A stretch of DNA of 41,293 nt. Source: Actinomycetes bacterium. Lineage in GTDB: Bacteria; Actinomycetota; Actinomycetes; Actinomycetales; Cellulomonadaceae. A model generated the notes under the pieces. It did not search any database. It was not told the DNA's origin and saw nothing but the letters and a program-made list of their open reading frames with translations. Each line of letters begins with the position of its first letter. The first letter of the stretch is position 1. Both the position numbers and the translations under genes were made by a program. This document shows, piece after piece, positions 32,051 to 39,756 of the stretch. Where the stretch lies: NCBI GenBank assembly GCA_021793115.1, contig JAJYTJ010000011.1, forward strand, positions 1-41,293. The letters are read 5' to 3'.

Positions 32051-33267
32051 TGGCCACCACGACCTCCGCGCTCGGCGCGGCAACACCGGCACACCAGGAC
32101 GAGGCGCCCGGCAGCGTCGCGCGACGCGGCGTGCACTTCTCCGGACCCGTCCTGGTGCTGGTCGGAATGGCCGCAGTCTGGATCGCCTTCCAGCTGCTCA
32201 ACCCGCACTTCCTGACCCCGCGCAACCTTTCGAACCTCGTGCTGCAGATCGGCGTGCTCGGCACACTGTCGATCGGCATGGTTATCGTCCTCGTCCTCGG
32301 GGAGATCGACCTGTCGGTCGGGGCCATCGCCGGTGTCAGTGCAGGTGTCCTGGCTCTGACGATCCGCGACTGGCACCTGCCGGGACTTGCCGCGATCGGG
32401 CTGGCCCTGGTCATCGGCTGCCTCATCGGACTGATCCACGGCTCGGTCATCACCGCGTTCGGCATCCCGTCCTTCATCGTCACCTTGGCGGGACTGCTCG
32501 TCTGGCAGGGCGTCCAGCTGCTGGTGGTCGGCGACGGTGGCGAGATCGCGATCCGCGACCCGCTCGTCAAGGCGATCGCGTCCACGTACCTGCCCCACGC
32601 ATGGGGTTGGGCGCTGGCAGTGGCGGGGATCGCGGTCGCGGCCGCGATCGTCATCGGCAAGCGGGAGCGCCGCCAGCGGTACGGCCTCGCGATCGGCTCA
32701 GTGCGCGGCACGGTCACGACGCTCGCCGTGGTCGCCGTGGTCGCCCTCGGTGGAACGGCACTGCTCAACGCCTACTTCGGCGTGCCGTGGATGCTCGTCA
32801 TCCTCGTCGGGCTCCTGGCCGCGGGCACCGTCCTGATGCGGCAGACGACCTTCGGGCAGCACGCGTACGCGATCGGGGGCAACCGCGAGGCTGCCCGACG
32901 ATCCGGCATCGGAGTCCGCAGGACGACGATCGTCGTCTTCGTCATCGTCTCGGCCCTGGCAGCCCTGGCCGGCGTCCTCGAGGCGTCACGGCAGTTCTCG
33001 GCCTCGAGCGCGCTCGGTGGAGGCACCCTGCAGCTCAATGCCATCGCCGCCGCCGTGATCGGCGGGACCAGCCTCTTCGGCGGACGGGGCCGCATCTACC
33101 AGGCACTGCTCGGGGCGCTGGTCGTCGGATCCGTGCAGAACGGCCTTGACCTTCTCGGCCAGCCGGCCGCGATCAAGAACATCTCCACCGGCGCCATCCT
33201 CGTGATCGCCGTGGTGGTGGACGCGATCGGACGTCGCCGACGTCTCGAACGCGGTGCCTTCGACTGA
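32050..33267 (+). CDS. Xylose/ribose-type ABC transporter permease (XylH-like)
   Basis: The 405-residue membrane protein has about ten or more helices. Diagnostic segments are NPHFLTPRNLSNLVLQIGVLGTLSIGMVIVLVLGEIDLSVGAIAGVSAG, where GEIDLSVG is the family signature. Others are FGIPSFIVTLAGLLVWQGVQLLVV, YAIGGNREAARRSGI, which contacts the ATPase, and LNAIAAAVIGGTSLFGGRGRIYQALLGALVVGSVQNGLDLLG. The length matches XylH rather than the shorter RbsC. A cytoplasmic loop with GKRERRQRYG divides the two halves. It is the only permease in the operon, so it should dimerise. Its start overlaps the ATPase stop (TGATG), and GH1 follows 34 nt after the stop. Confidence 0.94.
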   Translation: MATTTSALGAATPAHQDEAPGSVARRGVHFSGPVLVLVGMAAVWIAFQLLNPHFLTPRNLSNLVLQIGVLGTLSIGMVIVLVLGEIDLSVGAIAGVSAGVLALTIRDWHLPGLAAIGLALVIGCLIGLIHGSVITAFGIPSFIVTLAGLLVWQGVQLLVVGDGGEIAIRDPLVKAIASTYLPHAWGWALAVAGIAVAAAIVIGKRERRQRYGLAIGSVRGTVTTLAVVAVVALGGTALLNAYFGVPWMLVILVGLLAAGTVLMRQTTFGQHAYAIGGNREAARRSGIGVRRTTIVVFVIVSALAALAGVLEASRQFSASSALGGGTLQLNAIAAAVIGGTSLFGGRGRIYQALLGALVVGSVQNGLDLLGQPAAIKNISTGAILVIAVVVDAIGRRRRLERGAFD

Positions 33268-33301
33268 GCCCTAGACCCCTTCACACGAACCTGGACCACC
33301 C

Positions 33302-34666
33302 ATGACCACCCCTGCCTTCCCCGACGGCTTCCTGTGGGGGACCGCGACAGCGGCCTACCAGATCGAAGGGGCCGTCGACGAGGACGGACGCACCCCGTCC
33401 ATCTGGGACACGTTCTCGCACACCCCCGGCGCAGTCCTGCGCGGCGACACCGGAGACGTCGCGTGCGACCACTACCACCGGTGGCGCGACGACGTCGACC
33501 TGCTGGACGACCTCGGCGTCAACGCCTACCGGTTCTCGATCGCCTGGCCGCGCGTGATCCCCGAGCCTGGGGGCAACGTCAACCCCAAGGGCCTCGACTT
33601 CTACGAGGGGCTCGTCGACGAGCTGCTGAACCGCGGCATCACGCCCGTGGTGACGCTGTACCACTGGGACCTGCCGCAGTACCTGCAGGACCTGGGCGGC
33701 TGGGCCAACCGGGACACCGCCTACAGATTCGGCGACTACGTCGCCGCCGTCGCCGAGCGGCTCGGCGACCGTGTCCCCTACTGGCTCACCCTCAACGAGC
33801 CGTACTGCTCGGCCTTCGTCGGGCACGCGATGGGCCTGCACGCCCCCGGTGTGCGGGACGAGGCGGTGGCCGTGCGCGCGCTGCACCACCTGCTGCTCGC
33901 GCACGGCATCGGGGCCCAGCGTCTGCGGGAGCAGGGGGTCAGCGGCAAGGCCGGGATCACGTGCAACCTGACCGCTCCCTACGCGGCATCGGATGCCCCC
34001 GAGGATCTGGCGGCCGCGCGTCGGCTCGACCTCTACGAGAACCGCCTGTTCCTGGATCCCCTGTTCAAGGGCCAGTACCCGGCAGACGCGCGCGAGTACT
34101 TCCGTGGGGTCACGGCCTTCGACTTCGTCGAGGACGGCGACATGGTCACGATCGCCCAGCCGCTGGACTTCTTCGGGATCAACTACTACGAGCAGCACGC
34201 CGTGCAGGCAGACCCCGACGACGGGGTGCGTGGCTGGCGTCGGGTGCCGGATCCCGACCCGACGATCGTCGGCATCGGCGTGCACCCCGAAGGCCTGCAC
34301 TCCGTGCTCACGCGGGTCGCGCGCGAGTACACGCCGCTGCCCCTCATCGTGACCGAGACCGGCATCGCCCTGCACGACTACGTCGACCCCGACGGACTCG
34401 TCCGCGACGACGAACGCATCGCGTTCTACGAGTCGCACATCCGCGCCGCCCGCCAGGCCATCGATGACGGGGTCCCGCTCGTCGGGTTCTTCCCCTGGTC
34501 CCTGCTCGACGACTTCGAATGGTCCTGGGGCTACGGCTACCGCTACGGAATGCACTACGTCGACTACGCCACCCAGGCACGCATCCCCAAGGACAGCGCC
34601 CGCTGGTTCGCCGAGGTCACCAGGGCCAACGGACTCACCAAGCCAACCCGAGGCGGCCAAGTCTGA
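33302..34666 (+). CDS. Glycoside hydrolase family 1 beta-glucosidase
   Basis: This 454-residue TIM-barrel enzyme starts FPDGFLWGTATAAYQIEGAVDEDGRTPSIWDTF, the GH1 N-terminal signature. The acid/base Glu is in YWLTLNEPYCSAFVGH and the nucleophile Glu in PLIVTETGIALHD (usually TENG). The aglycone/glycone pocket motif LLDDFEWSWGYGYRYGMHYVDYATQARIPKDSARWF is complete. There is no signal peptide, so it hydrolyses imported beta-glucosides, such as cellobiose or aryl-glucosides, in the cytosol; specificity is inferred at family level only. It is last in the ROK-importer operon, and the pairing suggests the importer carries beta-glycosides or their sugars. Length is normal for the family. Confidence 0.96.
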   Translation: MTTPAFPDGFLWGTATAAYQIEGAVDEDGRTPSIWDTFSHTPGAVLRGDTGDVACDHYHRWRDDVDLLDDLGVNAYRFSIAWPRVIPEPGGNVNPKGLDFYEGLVDELLNRGITPVVTLYHWDLPQYLQDLGGWANRDTAYRFGDYVAAVAERLGDRVPYWLTLNEPYCSAFVGHAMGLHAPGVRDEAVAVRALHHLLLAHGIGAQRLREQGVSGKAGITCNLTAPYAASDAPEDLAAARRLDLYENRLFLDPLFKGQYPADAREYFRGVTAFDFVEDGDMVTIAQPLDFFGINYYEQHAVQADPDDGVRGWRRVPDPDPTIVGIGVHPEGLHSVLTRVAREYTPLPLIVTETGIALHDYVDPDGLVRDDERIAFYESHIRAARQAIDDGVPLVGFFPWSLLDDFEWSWGYGYRYGMHYVDYATQARIPKDSARWFAEVTRANGLTKPTRGGQV

Positions 34667-35118
34667 GGGCTTCGTACGGGATCTCAGCGTCGGTCTTGAA
34701 CACCAGCACAGGGCTCCGCGGTCTTTGCCTTTGGAGCGTAGTGATGGACCTCATCGCGGGAGAGGACCGACGACGCACTGGGCAGCGCTGGATGGACCGT
34801 CGCCCGGCTTCTCGGACGCGCTGAGCGAGCTCTGGATCTCGCGGCCAAGACGCCTGCGCGCAGCGTGCAGGTCACGTTGCGGGACTCCGCTCACAAGGAC
34901 ATCGACACGTGCTCTGGAGCTTCGGCGAACCTGCCGTCCGCTCGCCTGGGTGGCCAAGGCAACGGCTGTGCCGCTGAGGTTGCTCTCCTGACGCCATTCC
35001 GGCTGGCGCATCAACCCCAACCAGGTAACGGGATGGCCGGGCTCGGTGCACCGCGTCTCGTGGCCGAGAGCGACTGGTGCTCCGCTCGGGTGTGCGTACG
35101 AGGGGAGCACCGGTGCTG
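34667..35118. other. Gene-free stretch downstream of the GH1 gene
   Basis: Frames of 60-170 codons occur on both strands, but they overlap one another, lack ribosome-binding sites and show no known domain. Base composition is less biased than in the operon to the left. It may be decayed island DNA. Confidence 0.5.
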
Positions 35119-35379
35119 TCACGCCTCGTCGGCCCCGGCAGACGCAGGCGCCGGAAGCGACGGCCACATGAACCGGACGAGCGCGAAGGCTGCCAGGTAA
35201 GGGACAACCACTGCTGCCCGGTCGTAGTGCAGCGCCATCGCCGCGGCGACGAGAAGGATGGCGAAGGAGTCCAACCCGCGTGATGCCACGTTCCGCCGAT
35301 GGGCGCGCAGGTAGCGAGATGCCAAGCCGAGGCCGAATCCCAGGGCCGCCGCAGCGATGGCAAGGACGACAATGATCAC
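35119..35379 (-). CDS. Small membrane protein, unknown function
   Basis: The 86-residue product begins MIIVVLAIAAAALGFGLGLASRYL and contains two or three hydrophobic segments (about 2-19, 38-50 and 55-68), with a basic loop RAHRRN between the first two and a polar C-terminus. I do not recognise a family. The GTG start (35377-35379) lies 7 nt after a minus-strand TAGGGT (35387-35392), the leaderless geometry found at several firm genes in this window, which is the main reason to accept it. It is the only convincing gene between GH1 and the tRNA remnant and lies in otherwise decayed DNA, so it may be island cargo or a survivor of it. Confidence 0.55.
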   Translation of the reverse strand: MIIVVLAIAAAALGFGLGLASRYLRAHRRNVASRGLDSFAILLVAAAMALHYDRAAVVVPYLAAFALVRFMWPSLPAPASAGADEA

Positions 35380-35399
35380 CTAGACGACCCTACCTTCAG

Positions 35400-35834
35400 C
35401 AGTTCCGTTCAAAGATGCCAACGCCGGCGCCGAGCATGAGCGTCACGCACGTGCCGCGGGATACTGCGGACTTCGACCGGCTGTTGATGAGCTAGGTGTA
35501 CGCGCTGCAGAGCACGCTGTCCGGCGCGTTCCATGACCCCACGGCGGTGCAGAGAAGCCCTATGCCCGCGCTTCGACCCAACGTGGGGCAGGCCGGGCGC
35601 CGCGCCGAAAGACACGCTGGGGAGCAACGTGAGTCATTCACGCCAGTTCTCACCCGCCTGGCCCACCGAGGGCTTCTGAACTTTACGAACGTCCAGTTGA
35701 CTCGGATCCCTTTGGCGCTGATGTGGACGGGCGCCCATTCTTCCGAAGGCGCATGTCGAGGTCGCGGGCTCAACCCAGGCGTGCCGCGGCGCGGCGTAGA
35801 TCTGTGAATCGTCCGGGGTTGGTAGCCGCGTCGA
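35400..35834. other. Gene-free stretch before the tRNA-Ser remnant
   Basis: Open frames on both strands have no ribosome-binding site or recognisable domain. The interval ends at the partial tRNA copy. No integrase, excisionase or transposase relic can be recognised. Confidence 0.5.
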
Positions 35835-35894
35835 TCGTGAAGACCGTGGAGGCGGTGACTCCGCCTCCACGAGCTCGAATCCCTTGCCCTCCGC
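35835..35894 (+). repeat. Decayed 3' copy of tRNA-Ser(UGA), probable attachment-site remnant
   Basis: These 60 nt align without gaps to tRNA positions 28208-28267, with 53 identities. The last 20 nt (TCGAATCCCTTGCCCTCCGC) are identical to 28248-28267, while the anticodon loop and variable arm have drifted. The 5' half of the tRNA is absent. The arrangement, an intact tRNA and then a 3' partial copy in the same orientation 7.6 kb away, is that of attL and attR left by an integrative element. Confidence 0.75.
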
Positions 35895-36016
35895 CCCTCT
35901 CGTCGCGGCATGCGCGGCAGGGGTGGCGCCCGCTCGCGACGCACAACGAGTTCGCAGGTTCACGGGGCACCATGGGTCGCGTCGTCGCGAGCGTCGTCGG
36001 CAGCGGAGGGCCCGGC

Positions 36017-36595
36017 ATGGTCGACCACACGTCCGTCACCACCCTGGGTGGTGCCGGTGTGGCGCGCCCGCCAGCGGCGGGCGGCGGGGATCGTTCCGGC
36101 GGCGTGCCCCTGGGCCGCTGGCTCGTCTCGCGGGCGCGGGACCGACGCCGCGAGCGCATCGCCGGGACCGCCCTGGTGGCCGTCGCGGTGGTGCTCGCCG
36201 GCTGGACCGTGTACCTCGGCACCGCCGCCGCCCCGCGGCAGCTGCACCGCGACTGGTCCACGTGGGCCTACCTCGGGATGAACCCGCACACCCTGGCCTG
36301 GGTGGGGATCGACACCGCGGAGACCGTCGGGCTCGCGCTCATGGGCGTGCTGCTGCGGCAGGGGCGCCCGGCGACGCGCACGGTGGCGCTGCTGACGCTG
36401 CCCCTGTTCGTGCTCGACGCCTGGTTCGACATCCTCAGCTCGGTCACGCCGCACCACCTGACCATCGCGATCACCATGGCCGCCGTCTCCGAGGTGCCCG
36501 CCGCGATCCTGTGCGGCTGGGTGGCCTGGAAGGCCTCGCACTTCGCCGCGGCGCCGGTGGGCCGCCTCCGTGGGGCCGACGAGCTCGCGCGCTGA
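36017..36595 (+). CDS. Four-helix membrane protein, unknown function
   Basis: The 192-residue protein has a Gly/Pro-rich cytoplasmic N-terminus, a basic stretch (SRARDRRRERIAG) and four hydrophobic segments: TALVAVAVVLAGWTVYLG, NPHTLAWVGIDTAETVGLALMGVLL, ATRTVALLTLPLFVLDAWFDIL and LTIAITMAAVSEVPAAILCGWVAW. I cannot name the family with certainty; similar small four-helix proteins are common in actinobacteria. ATG 36017 is chosen because GGAGGG lies 6 nt upstream; an upstream in-frame ATG (35972) has no such site. Frames extending further left would read through the tRNA remnant and are not credible. It stands alone upstream of the PAP2 gene. Confidence 0.7.
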   Translation: MVDHTSVTTLGGAGVARPPAAGGGDRSGGVPLGRWLVSRARDRRRERIAGTALVAVAVVLAGWTVYLGTAAAPRQLHRDWSTWAYLGMNPHTLAWVGIDTAETVGLALMGVLLRQGRPATRTVALLTLPLFVLDAWFDILSSVTPHHLTIAITMAAVSEVPAAILCGWVAWKASHFAAAPVGRLRGADELAR

Positions 36596-36703
36596 GCCGC
36601 GGCGCCAGGCCCTCAGCACGTCGACAGGTCCTTCACAGGACACCCAGGTGGCTCTCAGGTGCGTGCGATCGGATCGGCGCAGCCTCTCGGAAGGAACCCG
36701 CAG

Positions 36704-37456
36704 GTGACGACCCCGCCGCTCGCCCGTGCCCGAGCCGTCATGACCTCCACCCGGACGGCCGTCACCGCGGCGCTCGTCGTGGTCGTCGCGAGCATCGTGG
36801 CGTTCGCCGGGATCATGGAGGGCGTCGGCGAGAGCGGCGACGTCGCGCTGGCGGACCGGCCCACCATGGCCTGGTTCGTGGCCCACCGGGACGCGGTGGC
36901 GACGTCGCTCGCGCAGGCCATCAGCACGGTGGGCGGCAAGACGGTGCTGCCCATCATCGCCGCCGTGACGGTGGCGCTGCTGCTGTGGCGGCGGCGGTTC
37001 GACGAGGCCCTGCTGCTGACCCTGGCGCTCGGTGGCGCCGAGGCCGTCGCACTGGTCATCAAGCACGTGGTGGACCGTGCCCGGCCCCCGGCCGTCGACG
37101 TCGTCGGGCCCGTGGAGACCACGCTGTCCTTCCCGTCGGGGCACGCGGTGGGCACCGCGGCGTTCACGCTGGGCCTGGCCTACCTGTGGTGGCGTCGCAG
37201 CCCGCGCCTGCGTCGCGCGCTCGCCGGGTTCGTCGTGGCGCTGCTGGCCACCGTCCTCATGTCAGCGTCGCGGCTCTACCTGGGCGACCACTGGTTCACC
37301 GACGTGCTCGCCGGGGCGGTGCTGGGGGTCGGCGCCCTGGGCGTGGTGGTGCTCGCGGACCTCTGGTTGCGCCAGCACGGGCCGGCCTGGGCGCGCCCCC
37401 GGGCGTCCGTCGCGGCCCCGGCGCCGCCCGACGAGCGGGGCGACGCCCCGCGGTAG
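36704..37456 (+). CDS. PAP2 family membrane phosphatase
   Basis: This 250-residue membrane protein has about five or six helices. All three PAP2 catalytic motifs are present: KHVVDRARPP (KxxxxxxRP), FPSGHAVGTAAF (PSGH) and SASRLYLGDHWFTDVLAG (SRxxxxxHxxxD). They lie on the outer face and dephosphorylate lipid phosphates such as phosphatidate, phosphatidylglycerol phosphate or undecaprenyl pyrophosphate; the substrate is not determinable here. The GTG at 36704 is used because GGAAGGAA lies 8 nt before it; an internal ATG in MTSTRTAV is an alternative. The C-terminus is Pro/Ala-rich and polar. The gene ends 38 nt before the ThrE-type exporter. Confidence 0.93.
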   Translation: MTTPPLARARAVMTSTRTAVTAALVVVVASIVAFAGIMEGVGESGDVALADRPTMAWFVAHRDAVATSLAQAISTVGGKTVLPIIAAVTVALLLWRRRFDEALLLTLALGGAEAVALVIKHVVDRARPPAVDVVGPVETTLSFPSGHAVGTAAFTLGLAYLWWRRSPRLRRALAGFVVALLATVLMSASRLYLGDHWFTDVLAGAVLGVGALGVVVLADLWLRQHGPAWARPRASVAAPAPPDERGDAPR

Positions 37457-37494
37457 GCCGTTGGCCTGGTCGAGTCGTCCGACGAACCGCCATC

Positions 37495-38772
37495 ATGGTC
37501 GTCGTGCCCCTGCAACCGGACGACGAGGAGCTCGACCTCATCCGCCGATCCGGCGTGGTGCTGCGGGTGGGGCGGCTGTCGCTCTCGTCGGGCACCGGCT
37601 CCTACCGCGTCAAGGCGTCGATGGCCCGGGTGGCGGCGGCGCTCGGCATCGACCGGCACGAGGCCCACGTCACGCTCACCGAGATCACGACGACCTCGCA
37701 CCGTGGGCGGTCGTTCCGCACCGAGGTGCTCGAGGTGCGCAACATCGGCGTCAACACGGACCGGCTCGCCGAGCTCGAGTGGCTGGCGCAGCGCGTCGAG
37801 GCGCGCGCCGGGTGGACGGTCGAGGAGGTCGCCGCCGAGGTCGACGCGATCGAGCACAAAGGCCCCCTGTACCCGGTGGTGCTCAACGCGCTGTGGGCGG
37901 CCATCGCGTGCGCCGCGTTCGCGTTCCTCAACAGCGGCGGCCCGGTGGAGATCATCGGCGCCTTCGTCGGCGCCTTCCTGGGGCAGGGGCTGCGGCGCCT
38001 CGCGCTGCAGCGCGGGTTCAACCAGTTCGGCATCGCGCTGGTCGCCGCGGCGCTCGCCAGCGGCGCCTACCTCGGGTTCGTCGAGCTGGTCCACCTCGCC
38101 GGCCTGACGACCGGCGTCCACGAGGCCGGCTACGCCTCGGCCGCGCTGTTCCTGGTCCCCGGGTTCCCCCTGGTCACCGGCGCGCTCGACCTGGCGAAGC
38201 TCGACTTCTCCGCGGGCCTGGCCCGCCTCACGCACGCGATGATGATCCTCGTCTCGGCCGCGTTCTCGGTGTGGGCGGTGTCGATCATCGTCGGCCTCTC
38301 GCCGGACCCGCCGCAGCCCATGGCGCTGGGGACCGTGGCCCTGGTGCTGCTGCGGGCCGTGGCGTCGTTCGTCGGCGTGCTGGGGTTCGCGCTCATGTTC
38401 AACAGCCCGCGGCGCATGGCCCTGGTGGCCGCGCTCGTGGCGACGGTGCCGAACGTGCTGCGGATCGCCCTGGTGGAGCACGTGCAGTGGCCGCCGCAGG
38501 CCGCCGCCGCCGCGGCCGCGTGCCTCGTCGGACTGCTGGCCGCGTGGGTGGCGCCGCGGCTCAACATCCCCCGGATCACCGTCTACGTCCCCGCGGTGAC
38601 GATCATGGTCCCGGGCGTGCCCGCCTACCGGGCGGTGTTCTACCTGTCCAACGGCGACATCACGCACGCGATGTCGTACGGCGTCTCGGCCGCGCTGGTC
38701 GTCGCGGCCCTCGCGATCGGGCTGGGCATCGCGCGGATGCTCACCGACCGCCAGTGGGGGCTCGAGCACTGA
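37495..38772 (+). CDS. ThrE-type threonine/serine exporter family protein
   Basis: The product has 425 residues. The N-terminal YjjP/DUF1212 part includes VLRVGRLSLSSGTGSYRVKASMARVAAALGI and a cytoplasmic region up to about residue 120, then five helices with FVGAFLGQGLRRLALQRGFNQFG. GYASAALFLVPGFPLVTGALDLAKLDF is the family's conserved P-G-x-P segment. The C-terminal YjjB/DUF3815 half (about 300-425) contains LGFALMFNSPRRMALVAALVATVPNVLRI and VYVPAVTIMVPGVPAYRAVFYLSNG. YjjP and YjjB are separate proteins in enterobacteria and fused here, as in Corynebacterium ThrE, which exports threonine and serine (in enterobacteria YjjPB exports succinate). The substrate is therefore an organic or amino acid. 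The gene ends 48 nt before tRNA-Ser(GCU). Confidence 0.92.
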   Translation: MVVVPLQPDDEELDLIRRSGVVLRVGRLSLSSGTGSYRVKASMARVAAALGIDRHEAHVTLTEITTTSHRGRSFRTEVLEVRNIGVNTDRLAELEWLAQRVEARAGWTVEEVAAEVDAIEHKGPLYPVVLNALWAAIACAAFAFLNSGGPVEIIGAFVGAFLGQGLRRLALQRGFNQFGIALVAAALASGAYLGFVELVHLAGLTTGVHEAGYASAALFLVPGFPLVTGALDLAKLDFSAGLARLTHAMMILVSAAFSVWAVSIIVGLSPDPPQPMALGTVALVLLRAVASFVGVLGFALMFNSPRRMALVAALVATVPNVLRIALVEHVQWPPQAAAAAAACLVGLLAAWVAPRLNIPRITVYVPAVTIMVPGVPAYRAVFYLSNGDITHAMSYGVSAALVVAALAIGLGIARMLTDRQWGLEH

Positions 38773-38778
38773 CGCCTT

Positions 38779-38808
38779 TTGTCCGGCGCCGCCTGGCGCC
38801 TGTAGCCT
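38779..38808 (+). promoter_or_regulatory. Promoter of tRNA-Ser(GCU)
   Basis: TTGTCC (38779-38784), an 18-nt spacer and TAGCCT (38803-38808) lie 12 nt before the tRNA 5' end. Confidence 0.6.
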
Positions 38809-38820
38809 GTCCCCCGTCTT

Positions 38821-38909
38821 GGAGACGTCGCATAGTGGCCTAGTGCGCGGCCCTGCTAAGGCCGTGTAGGGGGTTACCCCTACCGTGGGTTCAAATCCCA
38901 CCGTCTCCG
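38821..38909 (+). tRNA. tRNA-Ser (anticodon GCU)
   Basis: The acceptor stem GGAGACG pairs with CGTCTCC (38902-38908), discriminator G. The anticodon stem CGGCC/GGCCG encloses CTGCTAA with anticodon GCT. A long class II variable arm (TAGGGGGTTACCCCTA) and T arm GTGGG-TTCAAAT-CCCAC complete the 89-nt gene. CCA is not encoded. The flanking DNA to the right looks mobile. Confidence 0.97.
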
Positions 38910-38922
38910 CTCCTTGGCCTTG

Positions 38923-39187
38923 CTATGCCGTCTGACCTGGGGAGATCCTCTCCGCAAGGGCCAGACTCACGAGAAGCTCGTGGAAGCGGTCGCTCCGGCC
39001 GGTCTGGATGACCTTGGCATTGGCGCTGTTGCCGATCGCCAGGCTCCCGGCGGTGTGCTGCAGGTTGAGGCATGACTGCCTTGCTCCTGTGCTCGCCGTG
39101 CGGCCATCGTGAGCCAATCGGGTCAGCGCGTTGCTGGGCGTCAATTGGCCGCCGGTCTCCTTGGGCAATACCAGGTCGCGAGCTGCC
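38923..39187 (-). pseudogene. Tyrosine recombinase (integrase) C-terminal relic
   Basis: The minus strand encodes DLVLPKETGGQLTPSNALTRL, then LNLQHTAGSLAIGNSANAKVIQ. This matches the C-terminal catalytic part of actinobacterial phage/island integrases, whose pattern is roughly LVFP..GGPLTPxN ... HDLRHTAxSLAIxxGANxKVIQ. The box-II Arg of the DLRHT motif is Gln here, and the expected LGH...T.dtY segment after KVIQ is missing; the frame instead ends at 38923. The N-terminal two thirds are not recognisable upstream. It is therefore an inactive fragment. It points toward the 3' end of tRNA-Ser(GCU) 14 nt away, the usual position for an integrase next to its attachment site. Confidence 0.6.
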
Positions 39188-39744
39188 CGGCCGGAGCACG
39201 CACGCCGCCGGCCTGAGTGGCCGAGACCGATGACCGCGAGCCGATGATCGAAGTTGAGGCTTCCAACCCGCTCGCCAGGGTGCACCAGGTGGTTGCTCTC
39301 GTCATCCGCGCCGCACCGCCACTGATCGCTGCAGTGCCCGGAAGGCTGACCGCCATCCTCGCTGTGCCGACGGGCCATCAATCGACCCTCGTGGAGCCGG
39401 TGGGCACCATCCCTTATGGCCCTCGCCGGGCGATCAGGGCACCCCCGGCCCCGCGCTGGTGGGCTGCTGATGACCGCCGCCAGCCGCGCTCCGACGGTGT
39501 CTGGTGGCCGGCCGGGCACGACCGTCCGTCTCCGCCGGACCGAGGTGTGTCCTCAACGGCGGGTGAAGTCTCCCACCGCACGGGTGCGACGGTCGTTGTT
39601 CCGAAGCGCGTGGATGCGATCTACCTGCGAAGACGCAATCCAAGATGCGTCGCTCGAGTGAACCTTCATAGACTCGCGAACGTTGGAACAGTGTCGAATG
39701 AAGAGCGTCACGGCGTCGGAAGCAGCGTCGTCTTAACGTCGTAG
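39188..39744. other. Gene-free stretch between integrase relic and toxin-antitoxin pair
   Basis: There is no convincing gene. The minus strand may hold more of the decayed recombinase, but the frame is broken and I cannot align it. An in-frame run on the plus strand (39217-39744) has no domain or ribosome-binding site. Confidence 0.45.
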
Positions 39745-39750
39745 TAGTGT
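39745..39750 (+). promoter_or_regulatory. -10 box of the toxin-antitoxin operon
   Basis: TAGTGT lies 6 nt before the ATG at 39757, the leaderless geometry. Overlapping CGTCGT/GTCGTAGTAG repeats around 39728-39752 could be antitoxin binding sites. Confidence 0.5.
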
Positions 39751-39756
39751 CGTGGC

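Noticed and set aside
35723..36016. Upstream extension of the 36017 membrane-protein gene through the tRNA remnant
   Set aside because: The extension translates the tRNA-derived sequence and has no ribosome-binding site; a well-placed GGAGGG supports ATG 36017.
38910..38940. Second copy of the tRNA-Ser(GCU) 3' end inside the window
   Set aside because: No repeat of its T-arm/acceptor sequence (TTCAAATCCCACCGTCTCC) was found to the right, so an attR for that element must lie outside the window if it exists.
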